Of a stretch of DNA of 64,000 bases, positions 52,738-61,578 are shown in pieces (positions within the stretch are counted from its first letter, which is position 1; the number at the start of each line of letters is the position of its first letter). A program made the position numbers and the translations under genes. Under the pieces are notes generated by a model. The model was not told the DNA's origin and made no database searches. It saw only the letters and a program-made list of their open reading frames with translations. This DNA comes from an uncultured Phascolarctobacterium sp. (lineage in GTDB: Bacteria > Bacillota > Negativicutes > Acidaminococcales > Acidaminococcaceae): NCBI RefSeq assembly GCF_900753045.1, contig NZ_CAADXO010000029.1, forward strand, positions 1-64,000, in the 5' to 3' direction.

Positions 52738-54063
52738 ATGCAAAACGATAAGATAAACCTTTCATTGATCATCCCTATCGGCCTGATGTTATTTTCCTTT
52801 TTCTTCGGTGCCGGTAACTTAATTTTCCCGCCTGTTTTAGGACAAATGGCAGGCGAAAACATTTCCTGGGGCATGCTCGGCTTCTGCCTGAGCGGCGTCG
52901 GCTTCCCGCTTTTGGGCGTACTTGCTATGGCTATGAAGCAAAGCGATAACCCGGACTCCATTGCTATGCCTATGCATCCCCTGTATGCCCGCGCCGTTAC
53001 CATTCTCTGCGCGTTGGCTATCGGCCCGCTGTTCGCTATTCCGCGTACCGCTGCCGTTTCCTTTGACACCGGCATCCACAGTCTGCTGCCTGCTTCCTGC
53101 GAAGCTATCGGCCTGCCGGTATACACCGTGTTCTTTTTCGTCCTGACCTATTTCTTTTCCATTAACCCGTCAAAAATTATCGGTCATATCGGTAAATTTT
53201 TGTCCCCCATGCTTTTGATTTGTCTGGCAGTTCTCGTAGTCTGCGTTTTCGTAAATCCTACCGGCAGCCTGCAAATGCCTAATCCGGACTTCGCTGCAAC
53301 TCCGTTCTTCCGCGGCTTCCAGGAAGGCTATAACACTATGGACCTTCTGGCAGCAATCCTGTTCGGCTCCATTACCATCAAGGCTATCGAAGCTCAAGGC
53401 ATTACCGACAAAAAGGTTCTGACCAAGCTCTGCTCTTATGCTGGCCTGATTGCAGCCTTCTTCCTTGCTATCATCTATGCAGCACTGGCTTACACCGGCG
53501 CACTGAGCATCAATGTTTTCGGTGTTATCCCTAACGGCGCTACTCTGCTCAGCAAAATCTGCACCTATTACATGGGCTTCGGCGGTCAGGTTGTCTTGGC
53601 TTTGATTATTTTCTTTGCCTGCCTCACCACCAGCATCGGCCTGACAACCGCTATCTCCGGTTATTTTGCCGAACTTAGCAATAACCGTATGCAATACGAG
53701 CGACTGGTATTCTTCGTTTCTGCTTTTAGCTTGGTAGTAGCTAACTTCGGTCTGGAAAACATCATCAAGTTCTCCATTCCGGTTATCTGCATGCTCTATC
53801 CGATTATTATCGCTCTGGTAATTCTCAACATCGGTCGTGCAATTATCCATGATGATCAGCTGACCTTCCGCATCTGCCTGATACTGACAACTATTTTCGC
53901 TGTTTTCGACGGTCTGCGCGTTGCCAACATCCGCTTCATGGCATTGGATAACTTCCTGGCGCAGAACCTGCCACTGTTTGACATCGCCTTCGGCTGGGTT
54001 GTTCCCTGCTTCGGCGGTATCGCTGTAGGCCTGCTGCTGAAGGCTGTAAGAAAAGCTAACTAA
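52738..54063 (+). CDS. brnQ: Branched-chain amino acid carrier, BrnQ family
   Basis: 441 residues, about twelve membrane helices. Begins with LMLFSFFFGAGNLIFPP, the LIVCS-family motif, and has TFLFVLTYFFSINPSKI-like and KAIEAQGITDKK segments. Sodium- or proton-coupled uptake of leucine, isoleucine and valine at the inner membrane. AAAGGAGC precedes the ATG. Followed by the Mrp gene 40 bp later. Confidence 0.93.
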   Translation: MQNDKINLSLIIPIGLMLFSFFFGAGNLIFPPVLGQMAGENISWGMLGFCLSGVGFPLLGVLAMAMKQSDNPDSIAMPMHPLYARAVTILCALAIGPLFAIPRTAAVSFDTGIHSLLPASCEAIGLPVYTVFFFVLTYFFSINPSKIIGHIGKFLSPMLLICLAVLVVCVFVNPTGSLQMPNPDFAATPFFRGFQEGYNTMDLLAAILFGSITIKAIEAQGITDKKVLTKLCSYAGLIAAFFLAIIYAALAYTGALSINVFGVIPNGATLLSKICTYYMGFGGQVVLALIIFFACLTTSIGLTTAISGYFAELSNNRMQYERLVFFVSAFSLVVANFGLENIIKFSIPVICMLYPIIIALVILNIGRAIIHDDQLTFRICLILTTIFAVFDGLRVANIRFMALDNFLAQNLPLFDIAFGWVVPCFGGIAVGLLLKAVRKAN

Positions 54064-54103
54064 TAAATTTATTCATAATCAATTAGAGAGTAAGGTGTAA
54101 TTT

Positions 54104-54967
54104 ATGTCTAACGAACAACAATGCAGCAATGCATCTTCCTGCGGACGCAGCAGCTGTGAAGGCTGTCCTTCCGCAGCAGCTGCAGAAAAAACACAGGCAA
54201 CTGATTTCCGTGCGCAGCTCAATCCGATGAGCAGCGTCAAAAAGGTTATCGCCGTAGTCAGCGGCAAGGGCGGTGTAGGCAAATCCCTGATCACCGGTCT
54301 TTTGGCCAGCAGTATGCAGCGCCGCGGTAAGCGCTGTGCTGTTTTAGATGCTGATATCACCGGTCCGTCCATGGGACATAACCTGGGCGTAAACGGCAAG
54401 GCCAAAGCCAATGAAATCGGTATTCTGCCTCTGACTGCTCCCTGCGGTCTGGAGGTGCTTTCTGCCAATATGTTTTTGAAGAATGATTCTGACCCTGTTG
54501 TTTGGCGCGGGCCTCTGCTCGCCGGTATGGTAAAGCAATTTTGGAGCGATGCCATCTGGACAGATATAGACTTTATGTTTGTTGATATGCCGCCGGGAAC
54601 CGGTGACGTACCGCTGACCGTCTTCCAATCCCTGCCTGTCGACGGCATTATCATCGTAACCTCTCCGCAGGAGCTTGTTTCCATGATTGTTGCCAAGGCA
54701 GTAAAAATGGCACGCATAATGAACATTCCGATTCTCGGTCTGATTGAAAACTACGCTTACTTCCATTGCCCCGATAACGGCAAGGATTACGAAATCTTCG
54801 GCCCCAGCCATCTGGCAGAAACTGCTGATGCCTACGGCTTGAAGGTGCTCGCCCGCCTGCCGATTAACCCGTCACTGGCAGCGGCCTGCGACGCAGGCAA
54901 GCTGGCGGACTGCCATGTAGCAGAGCTGGATGACTGCTGTGATTTTTTAGCTGATAATTTTCAGTAA
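54104..54967 (+). CDS. Mrp/NBP35-family iron-sulfur cluster carrier ATPase
   Basis: 287 residues. Deviant Walker A SGKGGVGKS at 53-61, ADITGPSMGH and DMPPGTGDVPLT motifs. A Cys-rich N-terminal extension (Cys7, 13, 18, 21) resembles the cluster-binding ends of Nbp35-like proteins; the C-terminal CxxC of classic Mrp is missing, although Cys occurs near the end. Probably carries Fe-S clusters to apo-enzymes in the cytosol. No ribosome site stands out beyond GTAAGGTG upstream. Precedes the YbaK-like gene by 26 bp. Confidence 0.9.
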   Translation: MSNEQQCSNASSCGRSSCEGCPSAAAAEKTQATDFRAQLNPMSSVKKVIAVVSGKGGVGKSLITGLLASSMQRRGKRCAVLDADITGPSMGHNLGVNGKAKANEIGILPLTAPCGLEVLSANMFLKNDSDPVVWRGPLLAGMVKQFWSDAIWTDIDFMFVDMPPGTGDVPLTVFQSLPVDGIIIVTSPQELVSMIVAKAVKMARIMNIPILGLIENYAYFHCPDNGKDYEIFGPSHLAETADAYGLKVLARLPINPSLAAACDAGKLADCHVAELDDCCDFLADNFQ

Positions 54968-54992
54968 GCATTTTTAAAGGGAGGCTTTTGTC

Positions 54993-55472
54993 ATGTCTAT
55001 AGAAAAGGTTCGTACATATTTGAAACAATTTAATGCAGATAATCGTATCATAGAGTTTGCAACCTCCAGCGCTACTGTTGAGCTGGCAGCACAGGCAGCA
55101 GGCTGTGAGCCTGCGCGCATTGCCAAAACCCTTTCCTTTAAGCTGCATGATGACAGCGTTATCCTCATCGTCACAGCAGGCGATGCCAAGGTAGATAACG
55201 CCAAGTACAAGCATTTCTTCGGCTGCAAGGCCAAAATGCTGACTGCTGACGAGGTAGAGCCGGATATCGGCCATGCTATCGGCGGTGTCTGCCCCTTCGG
55301 TATCAACGACGGCGTTAAGGTTTATCTTGACGTTTCCCTCAAACGCTTTGTAACCTTCTTCCCTGCCTGCGGCAGCCACAACAGCGCTATTGAGCTTACT
55401 CCGGACGAGCTGGAGCAGTACAGCGCCAACTGTCAGGGCTGGGTAGATTTGTGCAAGGGCTGGCAGGAATAA
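54993..55472 (+). CDS. YbaK/EbsC-type aminoacyl-tRNA deacylase
   Basis: 159 residues. YbaK fold with the conserved IAKTLSFK lysine near residue 47, GDAKVDNAKYK and GGVCPFG near 92. Family members clear mischarged Cys- or Ala-tRNA-Pro in trans. GGGAGGC precedes the ATG. Ends the brnQ-mrp-ybaK run before a strong terminator. Confidence 0.9.
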   Translation: MSIEKVRTYLKQFNADNRIIEFATSSATVELAAQAAGCEPARIAKTLSFKLHDDSVILIVTAGDAKVDNAKYKHFFGCKAKMLTADEVEPDIGHAIGGVCPFGINDGVKVYLDVSLKRFVTFFPACGSHNSAIELTPDELEQYSANCQGWVDLCKGWQE

Positions 55473-55505
55473 GCCTCGATAACAACATCAAATTCAATCT
55501 TTAAT

Positions 55506-55538
55506 ACACAGCAGATTCAGTGTCTGCTGTGTTTTTTT
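55506..55538 (+). terminator. Intrinsic terminator after the YbaK-like gene
   Basis: ACACAGCAGA / TCTGCTGTGT hairpin followed by TTTTTT. Confidence 0.88.
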
Positions 55539-55545
55539 ACGCATA

Positions 55546-55593
55546 AAAGACCTCCCGTAAGCAGCTTTTACTGCTGACTGCAGGAGGTCTTTA
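55546..55593 (-). terminator. Intrinsic terminator of the redox operon
   Basis: Minus-strand AAGACCTCC / GGAGGTCTT with an inner GCAGT/GCTGC hairpin, followed by TTTAT. Confidence 0.85.
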
Positions 55594-55640
55594 TATACAT
55601 ACTTTAATTTTTTTGTAGGCTTGTGCCTAACACTCACAGA

Positions 55641-56216
55641 CTATCGTTTCATTTTGCAAATCATCTGCGTCATAGTACCCATCGGGCAAAAGGTACACCA
55701 GGTTCTCGGCTTGAACAGCGCCATTACCACCAAGCCAAGCAGCATAGAGGTCAGCATTACGCTGTAAAAGCCAAAGGCATACTGCGCAACCCATGCCGAA
55801 GAGCTGCCTGCGGTATAGGCCCACGCCCAGGGAAGCTTAAACGTCCAGAGCAGCGTCACAACCTCGCGCAAAGACTGCGCCTGCGTTGCTACAAGATATG
55901 TCTGCCACAGCATGTTGCCAAACATAGCCATAAAGAAGCACAGAAAGCCGAAGCGGAACCATTTGGCGACCAAAAGCTCCGGCGTAGCGCGATTACGCGA
56001 CCACTTCCACTCGCCGCCCAGCTTTGCCAAAAGCAGTCCGCGTCCGCAATAGCGGTTGCAGAACAGCTTGTTGCCACCAAACAGTGCCAATAAAACAGGC
56101 ACCATAAAATCAATCATTCCCAACCAGGCAAAAAGAATATTGAAAAAGCCCAGGACAAAATAAATTATCGGCCATAGCCACAGATAATCATACCAATGCT
56201 GTACTTTCTTAGCCAT
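55641..56216 (-). CDS. Membrane iron-sulfur protein, NapH/NosR-like
   Basis: 191 residues with four to five hydrophobic segments. Two Cys motifs lie at the membrane edge: FCNRYCGRG near residue 53 and WCTFCPMGTMT near 174, the reduced CxxxC/CxxxCP style of NapH/NosR/CcoG-type membrane proteins. Probably relays electrons between the membrane and soluble redox partners. Overlaps the ferredoxin gene by 8 bp and follows the Trx-TrxR fusion; the partnership is inference. Confidence 0.75.
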   Translation of the reverse strand: MAKKVQHWYDYLWLWPIIYFVLGFFNILFAWLGMIDFMVPVLLALFGGNKLFCNRYCGRGLLLAKLGGEWKWSRNRATPELLVAKWFRFGFLCFFMAMFGNMLWQTYLVATQAQSLREVVTLLWTFKLPWAWAYTAGSSSAWVAQYAFGFYSVMLTSMLLGLVVMALFKPRTWCTFCPMGTMTQMICKMKR

Positions 56217-56400
56217 CTGTCACCACCCTGATACTGCCTGCAGGACAGGTTTTAGCACATAGACCGCAGCCAACGCAGCGCTCCCTGTCCACTCTTGCAA
56301 AGCACCCCTTGTATATACTGATTGCCTGACGCGGGCACACCTGCGTACAGGCACCGCAGGAAACGCATCTGTCCTCGTTTACCACCGCAAATCTTTTCAT
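56209..56400 (-). CDS. 2[4Fe-4S] ferredoxin
   Basis: 63 residues with two full cluster motifs, CVSCGACTQVCP and CVGCGLCAKTCP. Soluble low-potential electron carrier. Between the Trx-TrxR fusion (15 bp upstream) and the membrane iron-sulfur protein (8-bp overlap). Confidence 0.93.
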   Translation of the reverse strand: MKRFAVVNEDRCVSCGACTQVCPRQAISIYKGCFARVDRERCVGCGLCAKTCPAGSIRVVTDG

Positions 56401-56415
56401 AAGGCCACACGTCCT

Positions 56416-57678
56416 TTAACGCAAATACTTCAAAGCACTCTGAGCCGCAATAGCACCGTCATTAGTCGCCGTTACAACCTGACGCAGCACCTTGTCGCAC
56501 ACGTCACCTGCGCCATACACACCGGGAACAGCAGTCGACATATCGCTGCTTACAACAAGATATCCCTTGTCATTGGTAATACCCAAATCACGGCAGAACT
56601 CTGTAACAGGGTCCGCACCGATATACGGGAAGACGCCTTTTGCGAGCATCGTTTCCGATGCTCCCGTCTGTTTATTAAGCACCTTGAGTCCCGCAACGCG
56701 ATTATTTTCGATAATAACCTCCTGCGGTACACGCCAAGTCAGCACTTCAATCTTCGGATTAGCGGCCACCTTATCCTGCGTAATCTGCTCCGCACTGATA
56801 ACATCACGACGCGCCAGAATCGTAACCTTCGACGCAAATTCCGCAAGATACAGTGATTCTTCAAAGGCAGCATTGCCTGCGCCCACGATAATCACCGGCT
56901 TATTGCGGTAGAACGCCGCATCGCAGACAGCACAGAAGCTTATGCCGCGGCCGATCATCTCCTGCTCGCCCGGAATGTTCAGCAAGCGCTCCACAGTACC
57001 GGTAGCAATAATCACAGCAGGCGCCGTAAACTCCGCACCGCTTTCGCAGCGCACGCGGCGCTCCGCTCCTTCTACCTCCAGCGCAGCAACCTTCTCATAA
57101 AGATAGGTCGTGCCTAAAGCCATCGCCTGCTCGTAAATATCGTAGGCCAGCTGTGAGCCGTTAACATTTTTAATACCGGGCCAGTTTTCAATCTCAAAGG
57201 TTTTAATCAGCTTGCCGCCGGGAGCAAAGGATTCCAGCACCAATGTCTTTAAGCCTGCACGGCGCGCGTAAACAGCTGCCGTCAGACCGGCAGCACCGCC
57301 GCCAATAATAATCAGGTCATAGCTTTTATCGGGAGCCTGCTCCACCGGCGGCTCGTTGCCCAAAAGCTTTTCCAGTCTTGCCTGCAATCGTTCCTTCGGC
57401 AGAAAGCCTGCGTAACGCGAAGCAACCTCGCCGTTTTTGATAAAGAACAGACCGGGAATAATGGTTATATCCATTTCCTCCGTCAGCTCCGGCTCCTTAT
57501 CTATATCAATCTTCACGATATCTATACGCTCGCCCATCTCCTTAGCAATATCCTCCAGCACGTAACTGAGCATCTTACAAGGACCACACCAGGTCGCATA
57601 AAAATCTGCCAGGAAGGTTTTCTTTTCGGCCAGCATCTGCTTGAACTCTGCCGCCGTCGGGTTTACAATAATCGCCAT
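56416..57678 (-). CDS. Thioredoxin-thioredoxin reductase fusion
   Basis: 420 residues. Thioredoxin domain 1-105 with WCGPC (Cys31, Cys34), a linker about 106-118, then a thioredoxin-reductase domain: FAD site GGGAAG 126-131, redox pair CAVC (Cys249, Cys252), pyridine-nucleotide region GAGNAA 266-271. The usual NADPH motif HRRxxxR is changed to ARRDVIS (289-295), missing the His and the last Arg, so NADPH may not be the donor. Thioredoxin at the N-terminus is the reverse of the mycobacterial fusion. AAAGGAGG precedes the ATG. Confidence 0.92.
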   Translation of the reverse strand: MAIIVNPTAAEFKQMLAEKKTFLADFYATWCGPCKMLSYVLEDIAKEMGERIDIVKIDIDKEPELTEEMDITIIPGLFFIKNGEVASRYAGFLPKERLQARLEKLLGNEPPVEQAPDKSYDLIIIGGGAAGLTAAVYARRAGLKTLVLESFAPGGKLIKTFEIENWPGIKNVNGSQLAYDIYEQAMALGTTYLYEKVAALEVEGAERRVRCESGAEFTAPAVIIATGTVERLLNIPGEQEMIGRGISFCAVCDAAFYRNKPVIIVGAGNAAFEESLYLAEFASKVTILARRDVISAEQITQDKVAANPKIEVLTWRVPQEVIIENNRVAGLKVLNKQTGASETMLAKGVFPYIGADPVTEFCRDLGITNDKGYLVVSSDMSTAVPGVYGAGDVCDKVLRQVVTATNDGAIAAQSALKYLR

Positions 57679-57725
57679 TTACATCAGGCCTCCTTTGTAA
57701 TAATGTATTCGTAGTTTATCTTATA

Positions 57726-58487
57726 TCAGTGATGTCCGCCGCAGCCATGCTCGCCACAGGTGTGACCTTCGCCGTGCTCACCGTGGTGATTACATTTAAC
57801 AGCGGGGTTGTAGTCCAAATTGCCTGCCAGCAAAGCCTCTACCGCTGCATCCGCACTGCCGCTTACGCCGCCGTACAGCTTAATGCCTGCAGCAGCCAAA
57901 GCCATCTGCGCACCGCCGCCGATACCGCCGCAAATCAGAACGTCTGCCTTCAGCGCCGTCAAAACGCCAGCCAAAGCACCATGACCTTGGCCGTTGGTAT
58001 TCACAACCTCGGATGCAACAACTTTGCCGTCCTGCACATCATAAACCTTAAACTCCTCAGTATGTCCGAAATGTTGAAAAATCTCGCCGTTTTCGTAGGT
58101 TACTGCTATTCTCATGATATCTTCTCCCTTTTCCTTGTATTTTTCATATAATTTTTGCTTAAAGCAATCAACACAGCCGCAGCCTGTACTGCTGCCGTTA
58201 CAGAGCCGGAAATCTCCGCCTTCAATACGCAGCGGCCGTCCTTCCACAACAAAATCCGCCAGCTTCTTGCGCGCCGTTTCGTAAATGCGCTGCACCGTAG
58301 TCCGCGCAATCTGCATAAAGGCCGCGCACTGCTCCTGACTCATGCCTCGCCTGTCAATCAGGCGTATCGCTTCGTATTCGTCAACGGTAAGAACAATAGG
58401 CTCCTGCTCTGCATTATTGTTTTGCGGCAAAAACTCCAGCGTTTGCGGATAATGGCAAACCTTTCTGCATTTCACTTTTCTAGGCAT
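57726..58487 (-). CDS. DUF134 helix-turn-helix / NifX-like fusion protein
   Basis: 253 residues. Residues 1-110 are a DUF134 domain, a sigma-region-4-like HTH (TVDEYEAIRLIDRRGMSQEQCA...ARTTVQRIYETARKKL) with a Cys cluster (STGCGCVDC). Residues 125-230 are a dinitrogenase iron-molybdenum-cofactor-binding (NifX/NifB-tail) domain (HFGHTEEFKVYDV, DVLICGGIGGGA). The C-terminal tail is His/Cys-rich. Probably a metal- or cluster-sensing regulator heading the redox operon; a perfect inverted repeat overlaps its -35. Confidence 0.88.
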   Translation of the reverse strand: MPRKVKCRKVCHYPQTLEFLPQNNNAEQEPIVLTVDEYEAIRLIDRRGMSQEQCAAFMQIARTTVQRIYETARKKLADFVVEGRPLRIEGGDFRLCNGSSTGCGCVDCFKQKLYEKYKEKGEDIMRIAVTYENGEIFQHFGHTEEFKVYDVQDGKVVASEVVNTNGQGHGALAGVLTALKADVLICGGIGGGAQMALAAAGIKLYGGVSGSADAAVEALLAGNLDYNPAVKCNHHGEHGEGHTCGEHGCGGHH

Positions 58488-58510
58488 CTGATTTCCTCCT
58501 CTCTAAATTC

Positions 58511-58559
58511 ATTATATAAGCGAAACAGGCATATGTCAATTATATTTTTGACATATGCC
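58511..58559 (-). promoter_or_regulatory. Promoter with 12-bp inverted-repeat operator, redox operon
   Basis: Minus-strand TTGACA (58534-58539), 17-bp spacer, TATAAT (58511-58516): a consensus promoter. Perfect inverted repeat GGCATATGTCAA / TTGACATATGCC (58528-58559) with an 8-base centre covers the -35. Confidence 0.8.
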
Positions 58560-58589
58560 CATTTAAATTTTGTAACAGCAAATCTTCTA

Positions 58590-59105
58590 CTATTCTTCCA
58601 GATAAAATTCCCACGCACAGCCGTCAGGACTTTCCGTACAATCAGGGAAGCAGCTCAGGCAACGGCATTTAATGCGCGCGTCAATCGTAGCTGCAAAACC
58701 GCTGTATTCGTAAATGCCGACCGATTTGCAAGGATGATAAGGCATACCCTTGCGGCTGCGCGCCGTCTGCACACGGCAGTCGCGGTTGCGGTAAACAAGC
58801 CTGTTGCCGTCATGGATACATTCATGCTCGTTCAGATTGCCGTAAAAGCGATAGTGCAACGCCTGCTCCAAGCCCTCTAAGCCGGGATTTTCCGGCAGCT
58901 TGAGGAATTCCTTGATACGCTTGGCTTCGATCACGGTAAAGCGCTTCCACGCCTCCTCATCATGGTACATGGCCTCCGCCATGCCGAATTTTCCTTCAAT
59001 CGACTGAAACCAGACGCCGTCATGCGCCAGCCAGTTTTTCGCGTAGAGCTCAATCAGCTCCAAAAGCTGTTCTTTGCTCAGCTCTGCAAGATATTTATTG
59101 TACAT
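58590..59105 (-). CDS. Cys-rich DUF6125-like protein
   Basis: 171 residues from ATG at 59105 (MYNKYLAEL) with GGAGG upstream; a longer frame is unsupported. WLAHDGVWFQSIEGKFGMAEA and EAWKRFTVIEAKRIKEFL in the N-terminal half and a Cys-rich end (IKCRCLSCFPDC) suggest a metal- or cluster-binding protein of the family annotated DUF6125. Function unknown. The redox operon starts 102 bp downstream on the same strand with its own promoter. Confidence 0.65.
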   Translation of the reverse strand: MYNKYLAELSKEQLLELIELYAKNWLAHDGVWFQSIEGKFGMAEAMYHDEEAWKRFTVIEAKRIKEFLKLPENPGLEGLEQALHYRFYGNLNEHECIHDGNRLVYRNRDCRVQTARSRKGMPYHPCKSVGIYEYSGFAATIDARIKCRCLSCFPDCTESPDGCAWEFYLEE

Positions 59106-59420
59106 GATGAATAACCTCCTTTGTGGGGGGAATATTTTCATTTAGGATAGAATCTATTAACTCTACTGCTTATTAAGTGTTTTCACCATTACCACAACAG
59201 AAATTATTAAAACCGCTATTACTACTATAGAAATCAATTCTTTCATTTTCACGAAATCAGCGATACATTTTGCTTATAATCAACAGTCCTCATACTTGCT
59301 ATAAGAGGACCATTACTTTTGTTATATCGCTAAATTCTTTCCCTCCTCTCAATGCCTTAATTATATCATATTATCTAACTTTTATTAACGATTGTTTTAA
59401 TATATGTATCCCATCCCCAC
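59106..59420. other. Intergenic region with a possible 27-residue membrane peptide
   Basis: 315 bp. A minus-strand frame 59163-59246 would encode a 27-residue peptide that is almost all one hydrophobic helix (LISIVVIAVLIISVVVMV) with Lys at both ends, but it lacks a clear ribosome site. A small hairpin GTCCTC/GAGGAC sits at about 59289-59311. No other feature seen. Confidence 0.35.
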
Positions 59421-60506
59421 TCACTCCAAGCACCTCTCCACCATCTCTTTCAGCGTATACTCATCAAGATGCTCAAAGAAGAATGCCCTCTTCGGATTAA
59501 GCGGCAGCGATTTGCTCACCGCCACGTTATACTCTGCTCCCTTGGCAAAATCTGTTGTCAAAAGCTCCGCCTTGTCCTTAACCTGCGCCAGTAATTCCGC
59601 TCCGGCCTCACTGTTCACCAGCACCAGCGTAACGCCCTTATCATCATCAAATTCCGGGTACTGCTTATCAATGCCCCAATAATCGGCAATCGTGATATCC
59701 GCCAGGCTACGTTTATTATTAAACGCACACTCGCCGCAGGACGGGCGGATGCTAATGTTATTCAGGAAAAGACGCATATAGGTTTCCTGCCGCTTGCTCG
59801 CGCCAAAGCGCTGATGCTCGGTAAAAAATAATGTTTCTCCCTGCTTCCACCCCTTCGCCTTATCGCGGAACTTCACCTGCACAACAGGCTCGCCTGCCTC
59901 CTGCGCCAGCTCCTGCAAATGCTTATGGTAAACCTTGGGACTAGGCACACCATGACAAACCACATCAACCGTCAATAGATTTTCCGACGGCTTCACCAGA
60001 TATTTCTTTAAACCGGCAATCTGGCAAGGCGTACCGCTGAACAGAACCTTTCTGCCTGCACGTAAAATTTGCCGTACCTCACTGTAAATCTTGCCGATTT
60101 TGCTCTGCACATATTTTGAACCGCGCAGCTTGGGCAAATCGGCAATGCTATCCACAAGCACATGCTGCACAGCAAGCTGCTCATCCAGCGCAGCGCCGAC
60201 CACAACGCCTCCCTGCTGCAGGATTTCTTCGGCAAAAAGCGTAAACATTCCTCCGCTGGAGCTGGTAAAGCGCACAGCATCATCGTTATTCTTGGCGCCA
60301 TACACAGCAAGCAGCTCGTGCTGCTGTGGCTTGTGCAGCATAGGGCAGACATTTTCGCATAAACCACAGTCCATACACATTTCTTCGTTAACCTTGGGAT
60401 ACAAAAAGCCTTCCTCGTCCGCCGTCATTCTTATACACCCACGCGGGCAGATATTGGCGCAGGCACTGCAGCCTGTACAGTTTTGTTTACTGCTCAGCTC
60501 AATCAT
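59421..60506 (-). CDS. Coenzyme F420 hydrogenase/dehydrogenase beta-subunit-like protein
   Basis: 361 residues from ATG at 60506 with GGAGG 8 nt upstream. Two 4Fe-4S motifs at the N-terminus (CTGCSACANICP, CMDCGLCENVCP), then FrhB-type domains with GTPCQIAGLKKYL near 170 and CxxC-rich CGECAFNN near 260. This FrhB-like family in non-methanogens is often linked to surface polysaccharide genes or to flavin/F420-like redox steps; there is no such cluster here. Substrate unknown. Confidence 0.85.
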   Translation of the reverse strand: MIELSSKQNCTGCSACANICPRGCIRMTADEEGFLYPKVNEEMCMDCGLCENVCPMLHKPQQHELLAVYGAKNNDDAVRFTSSSGGMFTLFAEEILQQGGVVVGAALDEQLAVQHVLVDSIADLPKLRGSKYVQSKIGKIYSEVRQILRAGRKVLFSGTPCQIAGLKKYLVKPSENLLTVDVVCHGVPSPKVYHKHLQELAQEAGEPVVQVKFRDKAKGWKQGETLFFTEHQRFGASKRQETYMRLFLNNISIRPSCGECAFNNKRSLADITIADYWGIDKQYPEFDDDKGVTLVLVNSEAGAELLAQVKDKAELLTTDFAKGAEYNVAVSKSLPLNPKRAFFFEHLDEYTLKEMVERCLE

Positions 60507-60825
60507 GTCTTTAACCTCCATATTGCCATAGCCTTTTACAGATTATATTTCAGCATAATACTCTGCTTAAGTAATTTTTCTTTTATTATATCACAAATAA
60601 GCCCGCTTGCTCGTACTATCTGCGAGTTTGCCACTATGCGCCGACACTGCAATGCATCACTCCGTCGTGAAAGAACAATAAAAATGCCTAAGGGTATATG
60701 ACGGCATAACACTAAAGCATAAAAACAGAGCTGACTTTAACACAGGCTAAGGTCAGCTCTTGTTTTATATTGCAAATGAACTTAACGCATTGGTTTTACT
60801 CAATACTTACCTTTTAATAAAAAGC
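60507..60825. other. Intergenic region
   Basis: 319 bp with no gene I can support. It contains an ATGCC/GGCAT small hairpin (about 60682-60705) and the terminator at 60722-60766. Confidence 0.5.
60722..60766 (-). terminator. Terminator after the DUF4160 gene
   Basis: Minus-strand GAGCTGAC / GTCAGCTC hairpin followed by TGTTTTTATG. Confidence 0.75.
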
Positions 60826-61104
60826 TCAGCAATAAAATCTTATTTCATTATGGAATTCATACCAACGCTCCATAACATCTTTAGAGCGAGCTTCAATGAC
60901 ATCCATAATATCTCTTAATATTCTATTAGGGATTTTGGAATTATTATGGCACAATAAACATTTACCACTCTGAGTAATCCATACTTTTGTTGCATTCGCA
61001 GTAGGTACTCCATTAGTAATATGTACATGAATCGGCTCTAAAGGCTCATTTTCATTAGGCCAAAAATAAATCAGATATCCTGCAACCTTAAAAATTTGCG
61101 GCAT
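60826..61104 (-). CDS. DUF4160-family protein
   Basis: 92 residues from ATG at 61104 (MPQIFKVAGYLIYFW), AGGAGG 8 nt upstream; an in-frame extension lacks a ribosome site. The start, FWPNENEPLEPIHVHI and C-terminal helix fit DUF4160, a small family often found as half of two-gene toxin-antitoxin-like modules. Overlaps the 93-residue gene by 17 bp, supporting a coupled pair. AT-rich compared with neighbours. Confidence 0.75.
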   Translation of the reverse strand: MPQIFKVAGYLIYFWPNENEPLEPIHVHITNGVPTANATKVWITQSGKCLLCHNNSKIPNRILRDIMDVIEARSKDVMERWYEFHNEIRFYC

Positions 61105-61369
61105 TTCCCAAGCCTCCTTGACGAGCAAACCGAATAATAAGATGTGCGGTAGATTTTATGATATCCTTCAATTGAGCCAGCTCCAATTCATCAAAGCCTT
61201 CTATATTTTTCCAGTTATAAGCGGGAAGTATGCAATAAGCTGACTTAAATCCTTGCATTATAGGCTTTTCCATATAAACTTTTACATACTCCTTGCCTTC
61301 TTCATCATACAAGATATCAGAATGAACTATTTCTGTTCCATCATTTAACTGCATAAAAGCGTGCATCAT
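61088..61369 (-). CDS. Small partner protein of DUF4160 gene
   Basis: 93 residues, ATG with AGGAG 8 nt upstream. Contains EEGKEYVKVYMEKP and a helical C-terminus (ELELAQLKDIIKSTAHLII). Not clearly the DUF2442 partner usual for DUF4160. First gene of the two-gene unit. Confidence 0.6.
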   Translation of the reverse strand: MMHAFMQLNDGTEIVHSDILYDEEGKEYVKVYMEKPIMQGFKSAYCILPAYNWKNIEGFDELELAQLKDIIKSTAHLIIRFARQGGLGNAANF

Positions 61370-61578
61370 TTTATTGACTCCTTCCTCGAAAAATCATTAA
61401 TAAATAGATATCGGTTAAATTTTCTTATATTACAATCATATTACATTGTTATTGTTACGTCAAATTTTCTCTTTTTGATTTTTCCTATATCATTTCTCAG
61501 TTATATCGCACTGCTAAAATAAAAGCCTTTTCCCGAAAACCGGTAATACTATCAACGGAAATAAACTTCTACCCCTGC

